This document shows positions 21,027-27,872 of a DNA stretch of 64,000 nt, piece after piece (the stretch's first letter is position 1; each line of letters opens with the position of its first letter). This DNA comes from Clostridia bacterium (lineage in GTDB: Bacteria; Bacillota; Clostridia; Christensenellales; CAG-917), in assembly GCA_900763875.1 (NCBI GenBank), contig CAAFLX010000030.1:1-64000 (forward strand), given 5' to 3'. Both the position numbers and the translations under genes were made by a program. The notes under the pieces are model-generated. The model saw only the letters and a program-made list of their open reading frames with translations, was not told where the DNA came from and did no database searches.

Positions 21027-21688
21027 TCACAAGCCGTAAAAACAAAATCGCGATTATCGTCGCAATAATAGTGCTTTTTGTCATCGCCGTTTCGACGATG
21101 GGAGTTTCCTATGCGGTTTGGACATCGCCCGACGGCACAATCGGCGGTGGACAGTCAACGGCGTCACCGTCCGTCACTCCCGACAATTCATATGTGTGGG
21201 CAAAATATTTCAATTATAAAATCATATCCGATGACGAAAAAACTAGCAAAGGTTGGGAGGGCGATATTGTCGAGATAAGCACTTTCTACACTGACGGAAA
21301 TGACGGAGCAAACAGCGCAGGCTTAAACCTCTCCGACGTTTTCATTCCCAACAACATCACGATTGAGGGCAAGGATTATCAAGTCTATCGCGTCACCAAC
21401 GGCATATTTGCGGACGCAACGCTCAAAAATTTGCCTGTTATGGTGCATATCCCCTCAAGCGTGCGAGAGATTGACGACGCGGCATTTGCAGGACTTGAAA
21501 ATCTCGAAACCGTCTATTTTGCAAACGAAAACACCTGCACTCTCGGCGAGTTTGCTTTTGCAGGTTGCTCGAACCTTAAAAACATCTACAAAGTCCAAAG
21601 CGGCACTGTGACAGCCAAGACAACCTCTTTTTACGGCACACAAATAACGCTCAATGCCGATGGCACAATTCCGTTTTCAACGAATTAA
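21023..21688 (+). CDS. SipW-like signal-peptide protein with BspA-type leucine-rich segment
   Basis: 221 residues. The N-terminal hydrophobic helix (about 9-27) runs into VSYAVWTSPDG, a variant of the motif in the two preceding genes. From about residue 130 the protein shows a BspA-like/LRR_5 pattern: IPSSVREIDDAAFAGLENLE followed by a second turn ending in AFAGCSNLKNIY. This family is common in surface proteins of gut Firmicutes. It overlaps the previous gene by four bases (ATGA) and is followed by a strong terminator, so it is the last gene of the unit. It probably displays a short leucine-rich binding module next to the fibre-like subunits; the ligand is unknown. Confidence 0.7.
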   Translation: MITSRKNKIAIIVAIIVLFVIAVSTMGVSYAVWTSPDGTIGGGQSTASPSVTPDNSYVWAKYFNYKIISDDEKTSKGWEGDIVEISTFYTDGNDGANSAGLNLSDVFIPNNITIEGKDYQVYRVTNGIFADATLKNLPVMVHIPSSVREIDDAAFAGLENLETVYFANENTCTLGEFAFAGCSNLKNIYKVQSGTVTAKTTSFYGTQITLNADGTIPFSTN

Positions 21689-21709
21689 AGATACCGATTC
21701 AATTTTGTA

Positions 21710-21736
21710 GAACATATCGCAACGATATGTTCTTTT
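21710..21736 (+). terminator. Rho-independent terminator of the surface operon
   Basis: GAACATATCG, loop CAA, exact reverse complement, then TTTT, 21 bases after the stop codon of the last surface gene. Confidence 0.8.
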
Positions 21737-21753
21737 CATATTAGATTGAAAAA

Positions 21754-22248
21754 CCGCGCTTTTATATCTTCGTTGCACAAAGATATAAAAAATCCGTGAA
21801 TGAAACTTCAATTACATATGGTTGCTGATGACGGCGAGCGCTCCGCACAGTCATAAGACTGTGCATTTATATTTAGTACACAAAAGATAAAAACCGTACA
21901 AAATACAATACATAGTAATTTATGAATTTTACCGCTTTTATGAGCTGATGACGGCGAGCAAAGGCGATGAGAGCACGAAGTATTCTCAATCGCCGTGCGA
22001 AGACGACGAGCGCTCCGCATGGTCGTAAGACTGTGCATTTATATTTTGCACACAAAAGATAAAAACCGTGCAAAGTACAATACATAATAATTTATGAATT
22101 TTCCGCTTTTATGAGCTGATGACGGCGAGTAAAGGCGATGAGAGCACGAAGTATTCTCAATCGCCGTGCGATGATGACGAGCGCTCCGCGCGGTTGAAAA
22201 CCGCGCTTTTATATCTTTGTTGTGCAAAGATATAAAAAATCCGTGAAC
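21754..22248. repeat. Tandem repeats in the noncoding region left of the element
   Basis: The segment opening with CCGCGCTTTTATATCTT occurs at about 21754 and again at about 22201. Between them is a unit starting GCTGATGACGGCGAG at about 21824, 21945 and 22117; the later copies carry an extra roughly 50-base piece containing the imperfect hairpin GGCGATGAGAG…TTCTCAATCGCC. Much of each unit is an almost identical AT-rich stretch. The core GAGCTGATGAC is also the 3' end of tRNA-Thr on the other strand. I see no credible gene; short minus-strand frames here only translate the repeats. The repeats may be debris from earlier insertions at the tRNA gene. Confidence 0.75.
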
Positions 22249-22267
22249 GTAATTCGTTCACGGATTT
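22231..22267 (-). terminator. Original tRNA-Thr terminator, displaced by integration
   Basis: On the minus strand AAATCCGTGAACG, a 5-base loop, the exact 13-bp complement and a T tract follow directly after the 3' end sequence of tRNA-Thr. This is a classical terminator. It now sits 13 kb from the functional tRNA because the mobile element was inserted between them. Confidence 0.8.
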
Positions 22268-22311
22268 GGAGCTGATGACCAGACTTGAACTGGTGACCTC
22301 ATCCTTACCAA
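22265..22311 (-). other. attL: displaced 3' half of tRNA-Thr
   Basis: 47 bases identical to 35213-35259. On the minus strand the sequence runs from the first base of the anticodon loop through the T-arm and acceptor 3' strand to CCA. No 5' half is present here, so this is not a working tRNA. It marks the left boundary of the integrated element, and the original tRNA terminator lies just outside. Confidence 0.93.
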
Positions 22312-22421
22312 CTGCCCTTGATGCACAAAAATGCTACTAAATAGTGGCGAAAATACAAAAATAAATTTCAATCTGACACACATTCGCTCTCGTGTGCATC
22401 AAGAAAAAGGGGCAGTTTTGC
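22312..22421. repeat. Inverted repeat at the left end of the element
   Basis: Just inside attL, CTGCCCTTGATGCACA is followed about 70 bases later by TGTGCATCAAG, AAAAA and GGGGCAG. The 11-bp core is a perfect inverted repeat, with CTGCCC/GGGCAG extending it. It lies downstream of relE, so it could be an integrase arm site or a long-range terminator stem. Confidence 0.6.
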
Positions 22422-22453
22422 CGAAAGAAAAAAGGACACAAAAAGATGCTTTT

Positions 22454-22762
22454 TTATAATCTGTCGCCAAGGCTTGACGGCGCGTATCTGAATGCGAGGA
22501 CGAATACTGTTTTTTCGTCATCGTTGATTGAATAAACGCCGACATAATTGTTTATGAGAAATTTGCGATATTTTCCGCTCAGTTCGTCCCAAGATACTTT
22601 CGGTTTTGAGAGGGGATAGTCACCGATTATCGTCAACTCGTCACGAATCTTGCCAAGCAGATTGCTTGCAGCCTGTGGCGATTGCAACTTTTCGGCGATA
22701 TAAGACAACGTTTCAGAGATTTGCTCAAGTGCGTGCGGCGTGATTTTAACTGCGAACCTCAT
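22454..22762 (-). CDS. RelE/ParE-family toxin
   Basis: 102 residues, the usual size for a RelE/ParE toxin. It shows the family pattern of an N-terminal helix pair (ALEQISETLSYIAEKL), a central DELTIIGDYPLSKPKV segment, and β-strands with KYRKFLINNYVGVYSI and a C-terminal FRYAPSSLGDRL. Members either cleave mRNA at the ribosome or poison gyrase; the sequence alone does not decide which. Its start overlaps the antitoxin gene by 17 bases, so the two are translationally coupled, antitoxin first. It lies just inside attL at the end of the element's minus-strand genes, where it could stabilise the prophage. Confidence 0.85.
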   Translation of the reverse strand: MRFAVKITPHALEQISETLSYIAEKLQSPQAASNLLGKIRDELTIIGDYPLSKPKVSWDELSGKYRKFLINNYVGVYSINDDEKTVFVLAFRYAPSSLGDRL

Positions 22763-23045
22763 ATTTTGCCCCCAAATCTTTTAATGCATCCTCAAAAGAT
22801 ACCGCTTTGCCTTTTCCGATTTCTGTTTCGGATTGTTTAATGTCTGCCATTATCAACGATTTGAACCGTTCTTCGGCTTTTTGCGACGTTGTTGCCGCTA
22901 TCGGGAACGGAATCGCTTGCTCTTTTACTGCCGTGCGTAGAAAAAGATTGATAGCGGTTGTCATATCGAGTCCGAGTTCCGAGAAAAGTGCTTTTGCAGA
23001 ATCTCTGACTTCTGTTTCCATTTTAATGTTTACGCTTGTTTTCAT
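22746..23045 (-). CDS. RelB/DinJ-family antitoxin
   Basis: 99 residues. The N-terminal KTSVNIKMETEVRDSAKALF and following GLDMTTAINLFLRTAVKE match the ribbon-helix-helix domain of the RelB/DinJ group. The C-terminal half (from about residue 60) is charged and probably wraps the toxin. The start was placed at the ATG preceded by GAGGTGTTACT; a longer frame upstream has no ribosome binding site. With the overlapping toxin gene it makes a type II module, normally autoregulated through the RHH domain binding its own promoter. Confidence 0.87.
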   Translation of the reverse strand: MKTSVNIKMETEVRDSAKALFSELGLDMTTAINLFLRTAVKEQAIPFPIAATTSQKAEERFKSLIMADIKQSETEIGKGKAVSFEDALKDLGAKYEVRS

Positions 23046-23147
23046 AGTAACACCTCGCTTTTCTATAAAATAGCACAATATGCGCCTATTGTCAATACGT
23101 TGGATATATTATGCGCTTTTTAAGAAAAAAGAACCAAAAAAGAATTA

Positions 23148-23199
23148 GCCTTACGGCAGTATGAGCCTAACGGCAGATTATTAGCAACTACGTTGCAGA
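23148..23199. repeat. Short direct repeat and hairpin upstream of the antitoxin gene
   Basis: AGCCTTACGGCAG and AGCCTAACGGCAG lie 19 bases apart, followed by the small hairpin GCAAC-TAC-GTTGC. They are about 100 bases upstream of the antitoxin start, and may be operator sites or part of the element's noncoding structure. Confidence 0.35.
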
Positions 23200-23218
23200 T
23201 GTTTACTTTTACTAATCT

Positions 23219-23440
23219 TTATCCAGGACTTCGAGGACAACGGACAGACTGCTCCCTTTCCCCGACGGTGACATCGGGAGGGAGCAAGTCAGCGTGATAT
23301 TCAGGTCCTCTGAGGTATCCGGCAATGACGTATCGGAAGTCTGCGCACATCTCTATCCCTATGCGCTCTTTGGCGGCTTCCGAGCCCACATATAGAGCAT
23401 CCAGCCTGGCAGTTGCGGTCGAGCCCACCGGCGCGCTCAT
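23219..23440 (-). CDS. Hypothetical small ORF over a structured region
   Basis: A possible 73-residue protein beginning MSAPVGSTATARLDALYVGS, with no recognised domain. The frame stays open about 33 codons further upstream but has no earlier ATG, and I see no convincing ribosome binding site. Base composition is richer in GC than its surroundings, and a 44-base hairpin covers its 3' end. It may be a remnant of a longer gene, or not coding at all, with the region acting as DNA or RNA structure of the element. Confidence 0.3.
   Translation of the reverse strand: MSAPVGSTATARLDALYVGSEAAKERIGIEMCADFRYVIAGYLRGPEYHADLLPPDVTVGEREQSVRCPRSPG
23247..23290. other. Strong hairpin, candidate replication or packaging structure
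   Basis: GACTGCTCCCT pairs with AGGGAGCAAGTC (one bulged base), and an inner CCCGA pairs with TCGGG around an 8-base loop. This gives about 16 pairs, mostly GC. It is not followed by a T run on either strand, so a terminator is unlikely. Confidence 0.5.
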
Positions 23441-23542
23441 ATGCGTCTGAGCGTGCGAGATACGGTAGCCCTGCTGTTTAGCGTCGCAGGCTTCACGACG
23501 TGGTAGTTTTTGCTAAATACATTGTCTTACCGGGACAAGGGT

Positions 23543-23614
23543 GAATGCGGTGCATTCCTTTGTTTATTCAGTTGTAATTTTGCTATAATTCCCCCTTTCC
23601 CCCACATGTGGGGG
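23543..23614 (+). promoter_or_regulatory. Hairpin, TATAAT box and 16-bp palindrome
   Basis: GAATGC-GGT-GCATTC forms a hairpin at 23543-23557. TTGTTT and TATAAT (23584-23589) are 18 bases apart and look like a plus-strand promoter. CCCCCACATGTGGGGG (23599-23614) is a perfect 16-bp palindrome at the expected transcription start. No convincing plus-strand gene follows, so it may drive an antisense RNA or be an origin-like site. Confidence 0.4.
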
Positions 23615-23669
23615 ATTGAGGCGGTTTTATTCGGGTAGATTTATATCAACGGCGACGTGCGCCGATACG

Positions 23670-24071
23670 TCACCACTCGATGCCGGAAAGTTCGTCCGGG
23701 TGAACGACGTTGCTTTCGAGTTCCGCTTTGGTGTAGCGACGTTGCATGAAATTCGAGCTCGATACGCTCGACTTGCGTCGGCTATACGTGCGCGTCAGAC
23801 ATCCGAGGATAAAAAAGAGGCGGTTTCCGGACGTAAATCTCGCAAGGCTCGATGCAACGTTTTGGAGTTCGAGCACGGTTATGCTCGATGCAAGATCTTG
23901 CCACGTTCGTTCGTTCATATCCATATCGGCGAATCGGCGCCGATTTTTGAACGTGCAGGCATACGCAAGCGCAGCGATTATTTCGGCGTATGCGGCAAAT
24001 GCCTCGTCGCCGACGCGGCTTCTGATGTTTGATTCGACTTGTTTTTGGACTATTTTTTTGTCAGCGTTCAT
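23670..24071 (-). CDS. Hypothetical element protein, helical (133 aa)
   Basis: 133 residues with a good ribosome binding site (AAAGGTGAAAT then ATG). No firm family. The central part (SRVGDEAFAAYAEIIAALAY, later ITVLELQNVASSLARF) is helical and loosely recalls the helper-domain pattern at the C-terminus of DnaD-like replication initiators of Firmicute mobile elements, with a basic tail; this is a weak resemblance. It is separated from the upstream gene by a small-RNA-like transcription unit. The opposite strand also has open frames, but without a ribosome binding site. Confidence 0.6.
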   Translation of the reverse strand: MNADKKIVQKQVESNIRSRVGDEAFAAYAEIIAALAYACTFKNRRRFADMDMNERTWQDLASSITVLELQNVASSLARFTSGNRLFFILGCLTRTYSRRKSSVSSSNFMQRRYTKAELESNVVHPDELSGIEW

Positions 24072-24104
24072 ATTTCACCTTTTTTCAAAAACAGCGACAA
24101 AACC

Positions 24105-24133
24105 TTGACAAATACTGCGAAAATGCATATACT
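24105..24133 (+). promoter_or_regulatory. Consensus sigma-70 promoter for a small RNA
   Basis: TTGACA at 24105-24110 and TATACT at 24128-24133 with an exact 17-base spacer. It points away from all element genes nearby, which are on the minus strand. Confidence 0.85.
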
Positions 24134-24139
24134 ATAATT

Positions 24140-24212
24140 GTTCTTACGGAGAACACTTGGGCTTTGCCCATATCAGTTATGTGCAATCGCAGCAATGCGG
24201 TTGTACTTTTTT
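24140..24212 (+). ncRNA. Candidate small RNA with three hairpins
   Basis: Starting at the expected transcription start, the sequence folds into GTTCT-TACGG-AGAAC, then TGGGC-TTT-GCCCA, then a 10-bp stem (GTGCAATCGC, loop AGCAAT, GCGGTTGTAC) followed directly by TTTTTT, a classical terminator. The unit is about 73 bases and has no reading frame. It lies between two convergent/minus-strand element genes and its end touches the 3' end of the gene at 24211. It could be a regulatory RNA, a primer RNA for complementary-strand synthesis (as RNA polymerase provides in filamentous phages), or a counter-transcript. Confidence 0.75.
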
Positions 24213-24657
24213 ATTTGCGCTTTTTCAACTTGTGTAGTCTTTTTCTATTTTCGTTGCCGGTTATCTTGTCCTCGATGCAATCTTTCTTTATCTTATTTAC
24301 AAGTTTTTTAGGCATATCGTTTTTCGGTTTGTCCGCTTCAAATCGAGGTTTGCTCGTGCCTTTGTTTTCCGCAGGAGTGATTTTTATCGGATTGTTGTTT
24401 TTGTCGAGCGTCAATATGTATTTGCGATATTTCGACTTTCCGTTTTTATATTCCGGCAACGGAATTCCTTTTGATGATGTCGTCAGTTTTACAATGGCAA
24501 GTTCGTCATCAGAATTGCTATCGACCACTACGGCACCTCGATACAAACCTTTTGAGCCTTCTTTTTCGTAATCGTTTCCTCCTTGCAAGTCTTTATCTCT
24601 CGTGCGAATTATTCTGCCGTTCGGTGTTTTTTCTGATATGTTTTTTCTTTTTGACAT
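24211..24657 (-). CDS. Hypothetical basic protein, paralogue of the gene at 31577
   Basis: 148 residues, very basic C-terminus (many Lys/Arg after residue 100). The start was placed at the ATG after AAGGAGTACACT. The middle (LAIVKLTTSSKG, IPLPEYKNGKSKYRKYILTL) resembles the middle of the protein at 31577-31891 (HIGITHDADNGKNIPLNKN, then SQAYIKPYPEA). I infer one small family present twice in the element. No function is known to me; a nucleic-acid-binding role is possible from the charge. Confidence 0.65.
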   Translation of the reverse strand: MSKRKNISEKTPNGRIIRTRDKDLQGGNDYEKEGSKGLYRGAVVVDSNSDDELAIVKLTTSSKGIPLPEYKNGKSKYRKYILTLDKNNNPIKITPAENKGTSKPRFEADKPKNDMPKKLVNKIKKDCIEDKITGNENRKRLHKLKKRK

Positions 24658-24749
24658 AGTGTACTCCTTGAATACTTGTTGCATTTTTATGCAATTTCTC
24701 GTATGTTTTTCGGCGGATTATTCCGCACGTTGCATCGAGCTTTTTGCTC

Positions 24750-25034
24750 TCAGCTCGATTTACGAGCTTTGAATATCCCGGCTCGATCTAGATTTAGCAG
24801 TTTTATGGCAAAAGCTATTGCGTCACGCTGACTCTGATACGAGTACTCCTCGAATTTTCCAAGATAAATCGCTCTGAGCATATATCGATTCTTCGATTTT
24901 TGAACAAAATGGAATGCCAGCCCGGGCGAATTGTAGCTGAACGCCATACCGTCCGGAGCAAAAGTCACGTATTTGCTCACGTCTGCCGTGCGAAACGGCG
25001 CGGTGAGTGTGGTGAAATAGTTGCTGTCTGCCAT
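24750..25034 (-). CDS. Hypothetical element protein (94 aa)
   Basis: 94 residues of unknown family, soluble, with aromatic-rich strands (YFTTLTAPFRTADVSKYVTF, later LAFHFVQKSKNRYML) and a C-terminal helix. The ribosome binding site is weak (GGGATAGCAAA). It is the first gene after the hairpin cluster that follows zot. Its size and position allow a small DNA-binding or virion-associated protein, but nothing in the sequence proves it. Confidence 0.55.
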   Translation of the reverse strand: MADSNYFTTLTAPFRTADVSKYVTFAPDGMAFSYNSPGLAFHFVQKSKNRYMLRAIYLGKFEEYSYQSQRDAIAFAIKLLNLDRAGIFKARKSS

Positions 25035-25085
25035 TTTGCTATCCCATTTTTTGCGAGTGAAACAAGTTTCCCTCGCTTTCTGTGT

Positions 25086-25194
25086 AGGGAATTAAAATTC
25101 CCTCACATACGGCGGATTCGGATTTTTATTTTTCTTTTCCGAACCGCCTATCACACAAGCCGAAAAATTGCATTCGCAAATTTTTTTCGGCTTG
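25086..25194. other. Three consecutive hairpins downstream of zot
   Basis: AGGGAATT-AA-AATTCCCT (25086-25103); GGCGGATTCGGA paired with TCCGAACCGCC around a T-rich loop, one bulged A (25111-25148); and CAAGCCGAAAAATTGC paired with its complement ending CGGCTTG, about 16 pairs with a small bulge (25156-25194). All lie in the 244-base gap between zot and the next gene. In filamentous phages the main intergenic region is also a row of hairpins carrying the packaging signal and both origins, so this is the best candidate for that role here. Confidence 0.6.
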
Positions 25195-25278
25195 ATTGCT
25201 TGCCGTTTATGTGCAACAAAACGGATACGCTGTCGCACGTTTCTCGGGGATTCATCCCTGCACGCTGCGCACGTCGTT

Positions 25279-26259
25279 TCATTGCTTTTCTTGCGCAGTA
25301 TCGTCATAGTTGAGTGCGTTCTGACGGCAGTACGTTTCAACGCCTTCCGGACTCAGCACGTTTTCCGGATGTTTTTCCACGGTGAACTGCCGTATGCCTC
25401 GATACCAATACGGCTTGCCGCTCTGCGAGTTGTATTGCGAGTAGATATTGCCCTCGTATATGAATTTGCATTTCCGGGCGTTCTTCTCGCGGACCTCGAT
25501 GCCCATTTCGCCCAAAGAGGCAGCATTCTCGGCTTGTTGGTGCTTTACCCAAATAAACTCCCATTCAGTGCGCAACAAGGTCTTTTTTCGGCTGAACCGA
25601 TGTTTTTTGCCGTATACGTCCTTTTTGCTTAAGATGTAGATGACGTCGGTTGTGAGCTTGCGAACAGCTGCGTCTACCTTGCCGAGGTTTTGTGCGTCTC
25701 CAAGAAACACGAGGTCGTGATGTCTGATGTACTTAAAACCGTCTATGATGTCCGCTTTCATTCTGCTGTTTCGATTCCATTCTCTACAATCCATAAACGA
25801 ATCTATCTCGTCACATCCGATGACGGTGAATGGCGGAAAGTATTGAACTTCCGGGCGACGTCCTGGCAATCCGAATTGCGATATATCCGTGTGATACGTC
25901 GGCTTGCCGTTCGGCAGAAACAGTTTCGAGCGCGTGCGATACGGACACGGTGGAAGTGTGAGTTTGTAGCCGATGTCGTTGAGTTTGTCGATTTCGACTT
26001 TTGCCATTTGAAGTCGCTGCACACCGTGATACTTTGAATCAATCGAAATAAGGGCGTTCATAAACGACGTTTTACCAACGCCCTGAGGTCCGACGATGAT
26101 ATACACGCCCGGCGGAATAGGCTTGTCGATAAACTCGTCCGTCACAGTGTTGGTGCGCTCAATCGGCACTTCTCGAAAGTGCTTGCGCAATATTGCGTAA
26201 CTCGCTATTAAGGCAACGATACCGCACGCGCCTGCTATGATAATGCCGTTGATACTCAT
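25279..26259 (-). CDS. zot: Zot-like ATPase, filamentous phage assembly protein
   Basis: 326 residues. An N-terminal membrane helix (about 4-24) precedes a P-loop domain with Walker A GPQGVGKTS at 57-65 and a Walker B-like FTVIGCDEID near 144-152, followed by FLGDAQNLGKVD, a sensor-like segment. This fits the Zot/pI family (related to FtsK/HerA-type motors), which drives virion extrusion through the membrane. In Ff pI the membrane segment lies after the ATPase domain; here it lies before, so the arrangement differs. The ATG shares one base with the upstream stop (TGATG), so the gene belongs to the structural operon. It is the strongest single argument that the element is an inovirus. Confidence 0.85.
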   Translation of the reverse strand: MSINGIIIAGACGIVALIASYAILRKHFREVPIERTNTVTDEFIDKPIPPGVYIIVGPQGVGKTSFMNALISIDSKYHGVQRLQMAKVEIDKLNDIGYKLTLPPCPYRTRSKLFLPNGKPTYHTDISQFGLPGRRPEVQYFPPFTVIGCDEIDSFMDCREWNRNSRMKADIIDGFKYIRHHDLVFLGDAQNLGKVDAAVRKLTTDVIYILSKKDVYGKKHRFSRKKTLLRTEWEFIWVKHQQAENAASLGEMGIEVREKNARKCKFIYEGNIYSQYNSQSGKPYWYRGIRQFTVEKHPENVLSPEGVETYCRQNALNYDDTAQEKQ

Positions 26260-26735
26260 CAAAATACCTGTCCGTTCGTGCTATTTTCACTGTCTCTTTC
26301 AAGACATGCAATGTATTTGTCAATAAAATCCGAGATGTATTCGAATCCGTATGTGCGATCTTCGGCACGCTGTTTTGCGCAGGCGTATTTGTACTCTTTT
26401 TCCTTGCGATCGTAATGCCATGCACGGACAGCCTCGAGCCATGCACCAACCTTGCTCCGAGGGATGTTTTCTTGTGCGCAAGGTTGCGGTCTGTTATCTT
26501 TTTCGGCATTGTCGATTGCCTCGTCCACCGTCATTTGCGGATCTTCCGCTTTGGTTGATTCGACAAGCTGAACCAATGTGCTGCCGGGCAGTACTGCTCC
26601 GTCAAAATCGCAACGTTGCGGATATGGTTGAAGCTCTTCCTCTTTTATCGCGCGTCCGCCTCTACGCTCGATGCCGATTTGCTTGTGGCATTCGAGCTGT
26701 ATTTCGCGCAGTATAACCATAACGTATGCGTCCAT
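26259..26735 (-). CDS. Hypothetical protein coupled to zot (158 aa)
   Basis: 158 residues, charged and helical, no membrane segment. The ribosome binding site AAAGGAGTAAGCAA is good. Its stop codon overlaps the zot start by one base, so it is translationally coupled with zot. I recognise no domain. A partner or regulator of the Zot motor is possible from position alone. A GC-rich hairpin separates it from the structural genes upstream. Confidence 0.65.
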   Translation of the reverse strand: MDAYVMVILREIQLECHKQIGIERRGGRAIKEEELQPYPQRCDFDGAVLPGSTLVQLVESTKAEDPQMTVDEAIDNAEKDNRPQPCAQENIPRSKVGAWLEAVRAWHYDRKEKEYKYACAKQRAEDRTYGFEYISDFIDKYIACLERDSENSTNGQVF

Positions 26736-26764
26736 TTGCTTACTCCTTTGGATATGTTTAAGGC

Positions 26765-26788
26765 GCGCGCACGCTCACACGTGCGCGC
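26765..26788. terminator. GC-rich hairpin between virion-type genes and the zot pair
   Basis: GCGCGCACG, loop CTCACA, then the exact 9-bp complement, lying 13 bases past the stop of the gene at 26802. There is no T tract, so it probably causes partial termination or protects mRNA ends. In Ff phages a terminator at a similar place lowers expression of later genes. Confidence 0.55.
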
Positions 26789-26801
26789 TACCTTTTGCAA
26801 A

Positions 26802-27872
26802 TTAGAATGTAATGCTAGGGGTTACGCTGACGCTCGAAACAGACGAGATAATGCGGAAATTGAAATCCGTGCTCATATCACCACATTTAACCACAATTGT
26901 GAAATAAGGCGTGACACCGGCAGAACCGGCAGAGTTCGCCACGTAAGATTTGAATTTGCCATACATCATAGAACCCGACGGTCCGCCTTGCACACTTTGA
27001 TAGTAACCTTCAACAGTTTCGTTGGGGGTGATGATGAGTTTGTTATTCTCAATCTTCGCACTGAAAATGCTATCCTTGATGCTTTCAAGTGTTATTTGAG
27101 ATTCCGTGCCATTCCACGCTCCGCCTTCTGCGGTTGATCTATAATTTTGTACCGTGATTTTTCCAAATGCAGACGTTGTGAAAGTCAAATTGTTGTAATA
27201 GCTTTCGCCAACATCACCAAAAACGTTGGTCAAATCGATTGCAAGACTTGCGCCGTTCATCGAGACCATGTATTGAAAACCATCAACGCCAGAGCCAGTC
27301 GAAAGACCACTTGCGTTGACAGACAAACTCGAAGGAATACCGTCAAACTTGATCATGCTTGTTGCTTCGAATTTTCCTTCACGAGTAACGACTTTGACGT
27401 ATGCGACAGATCCGCGGAAGGATTTTTTACAAGTAACGGTTGCGGTGAGTGCGCCGTCAGATGCTGGAGTGACCGTGATGTAATCGCTGATGTTTTCACT
27501 TGCACGTGAATCACCGTCTGCCCATGCGATTGACCAGTCAACTGCTTTGTTGGGGGCGTCTGACGGAAGAACAACAGCCGTCAAGGTTTTGCTGACAGAA
27601 CCGTTTTCCGATGCGACGGTTGCGCCGGACATGAGCATAACTCTTGCTGTCGATTCGACTTGTTCTCCTTCAGAAGGTTGCCCGGGTTGTTCCGAATCTT
27701 GTTGCTCTTGATTTGAATCTTGTTTCGGTTTGAACCAATCGTCTGTATTCTTGCCGTAAACGCCAAAGCCGACGCCCAAAACGACTGATGCTGCCATAAT
27801 GATTGCAAGCAATACTGCTACTACCGCGCGCAATCCGCTGATGCGCTTTGTGAGGTACTCTGTTTTGTTCAT
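26802..27872 (-). CDS. Membrane-anchored Ig-like protein, candidate virion protein
   Basis: 356 residues. A basic N-terminus and a single membrane helix (about 15-40) are followed by a Gln/Glu/Pro-rich linker (about 46-75) and a β-rich extracellular part. About 78-175 resembles a bacterial Ig-like (Big_2-type) domain, with VVLPSDAPNKAVDWSIAWAD and ITVTPASDGALTATVTCKK. The rest is Ser/Gly/Asn-rich. The ribosome binding site GAAGGAGAAAAAA is strong, and the start overlaps the preceding gene by four bases. Inovirus virions often carry Ig-like domains on minor coat proteins, so a virion or membrane assembly role is likely but inferred. Confidence 0.72.
   Translation of the reverse strand: MNKTEYLTKRISGLRAVVAVLLAIIMAASVVLGVGFGVYGKNTDDWFKPKQDSNQEQQDSEQPGQPSEGEQVESTARVMLMSGATVASENGSVSKTLTAVVLPSDAPNKAVDWSIAWADGDSRASENISDYITVTPASDGALTATVTCKKSFRGSVAYVKVVTREGKFEATSMIKFDGIPSSLSVNASGLSTGSGVDGFQYMVSMNGASLAIDLTNVFGDVGESYYNNLTFTTSAFGKITVQNYRSTAEGGAWNGTESQITLESIKDSIFSAKIENNKLIITPNETVEGYYQSVQGGPSGSMMYGKFKSYVANSAGSAGVTPYFTIVVKCGDMSTDFNFRIISSVSSVSVTPSITF

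Noticed and set aside
21808..22227. Minus-strand small proteins (60-76 aa) left of attL
   Set aside because: They translate the tandem repeats, lack ribosome binding sites and contain many Cys/His-rich low-quality stretches.
22268..22311. A second tRNA-Thr gene
   Set aside because: Only the part from the anticodon loop to CCA is present; no 5' half exists, so it is an att site.
23616..24108. Plus-strand frames of 120-138 aa opposite the 133-aa element gene
   Set aside because: No ribosome binding site and Arg/Cys-rich composition typical of antisense frames; the minus-strand frame has AAAGGTGAAAT before its ATG.
25279..26259. Zot as a true enterotoxin
   Set aside because: The family name comes from Vibrio phage CTX; the motifs here are those of the phage assembly ATPase, and nothing indicates a toxin.
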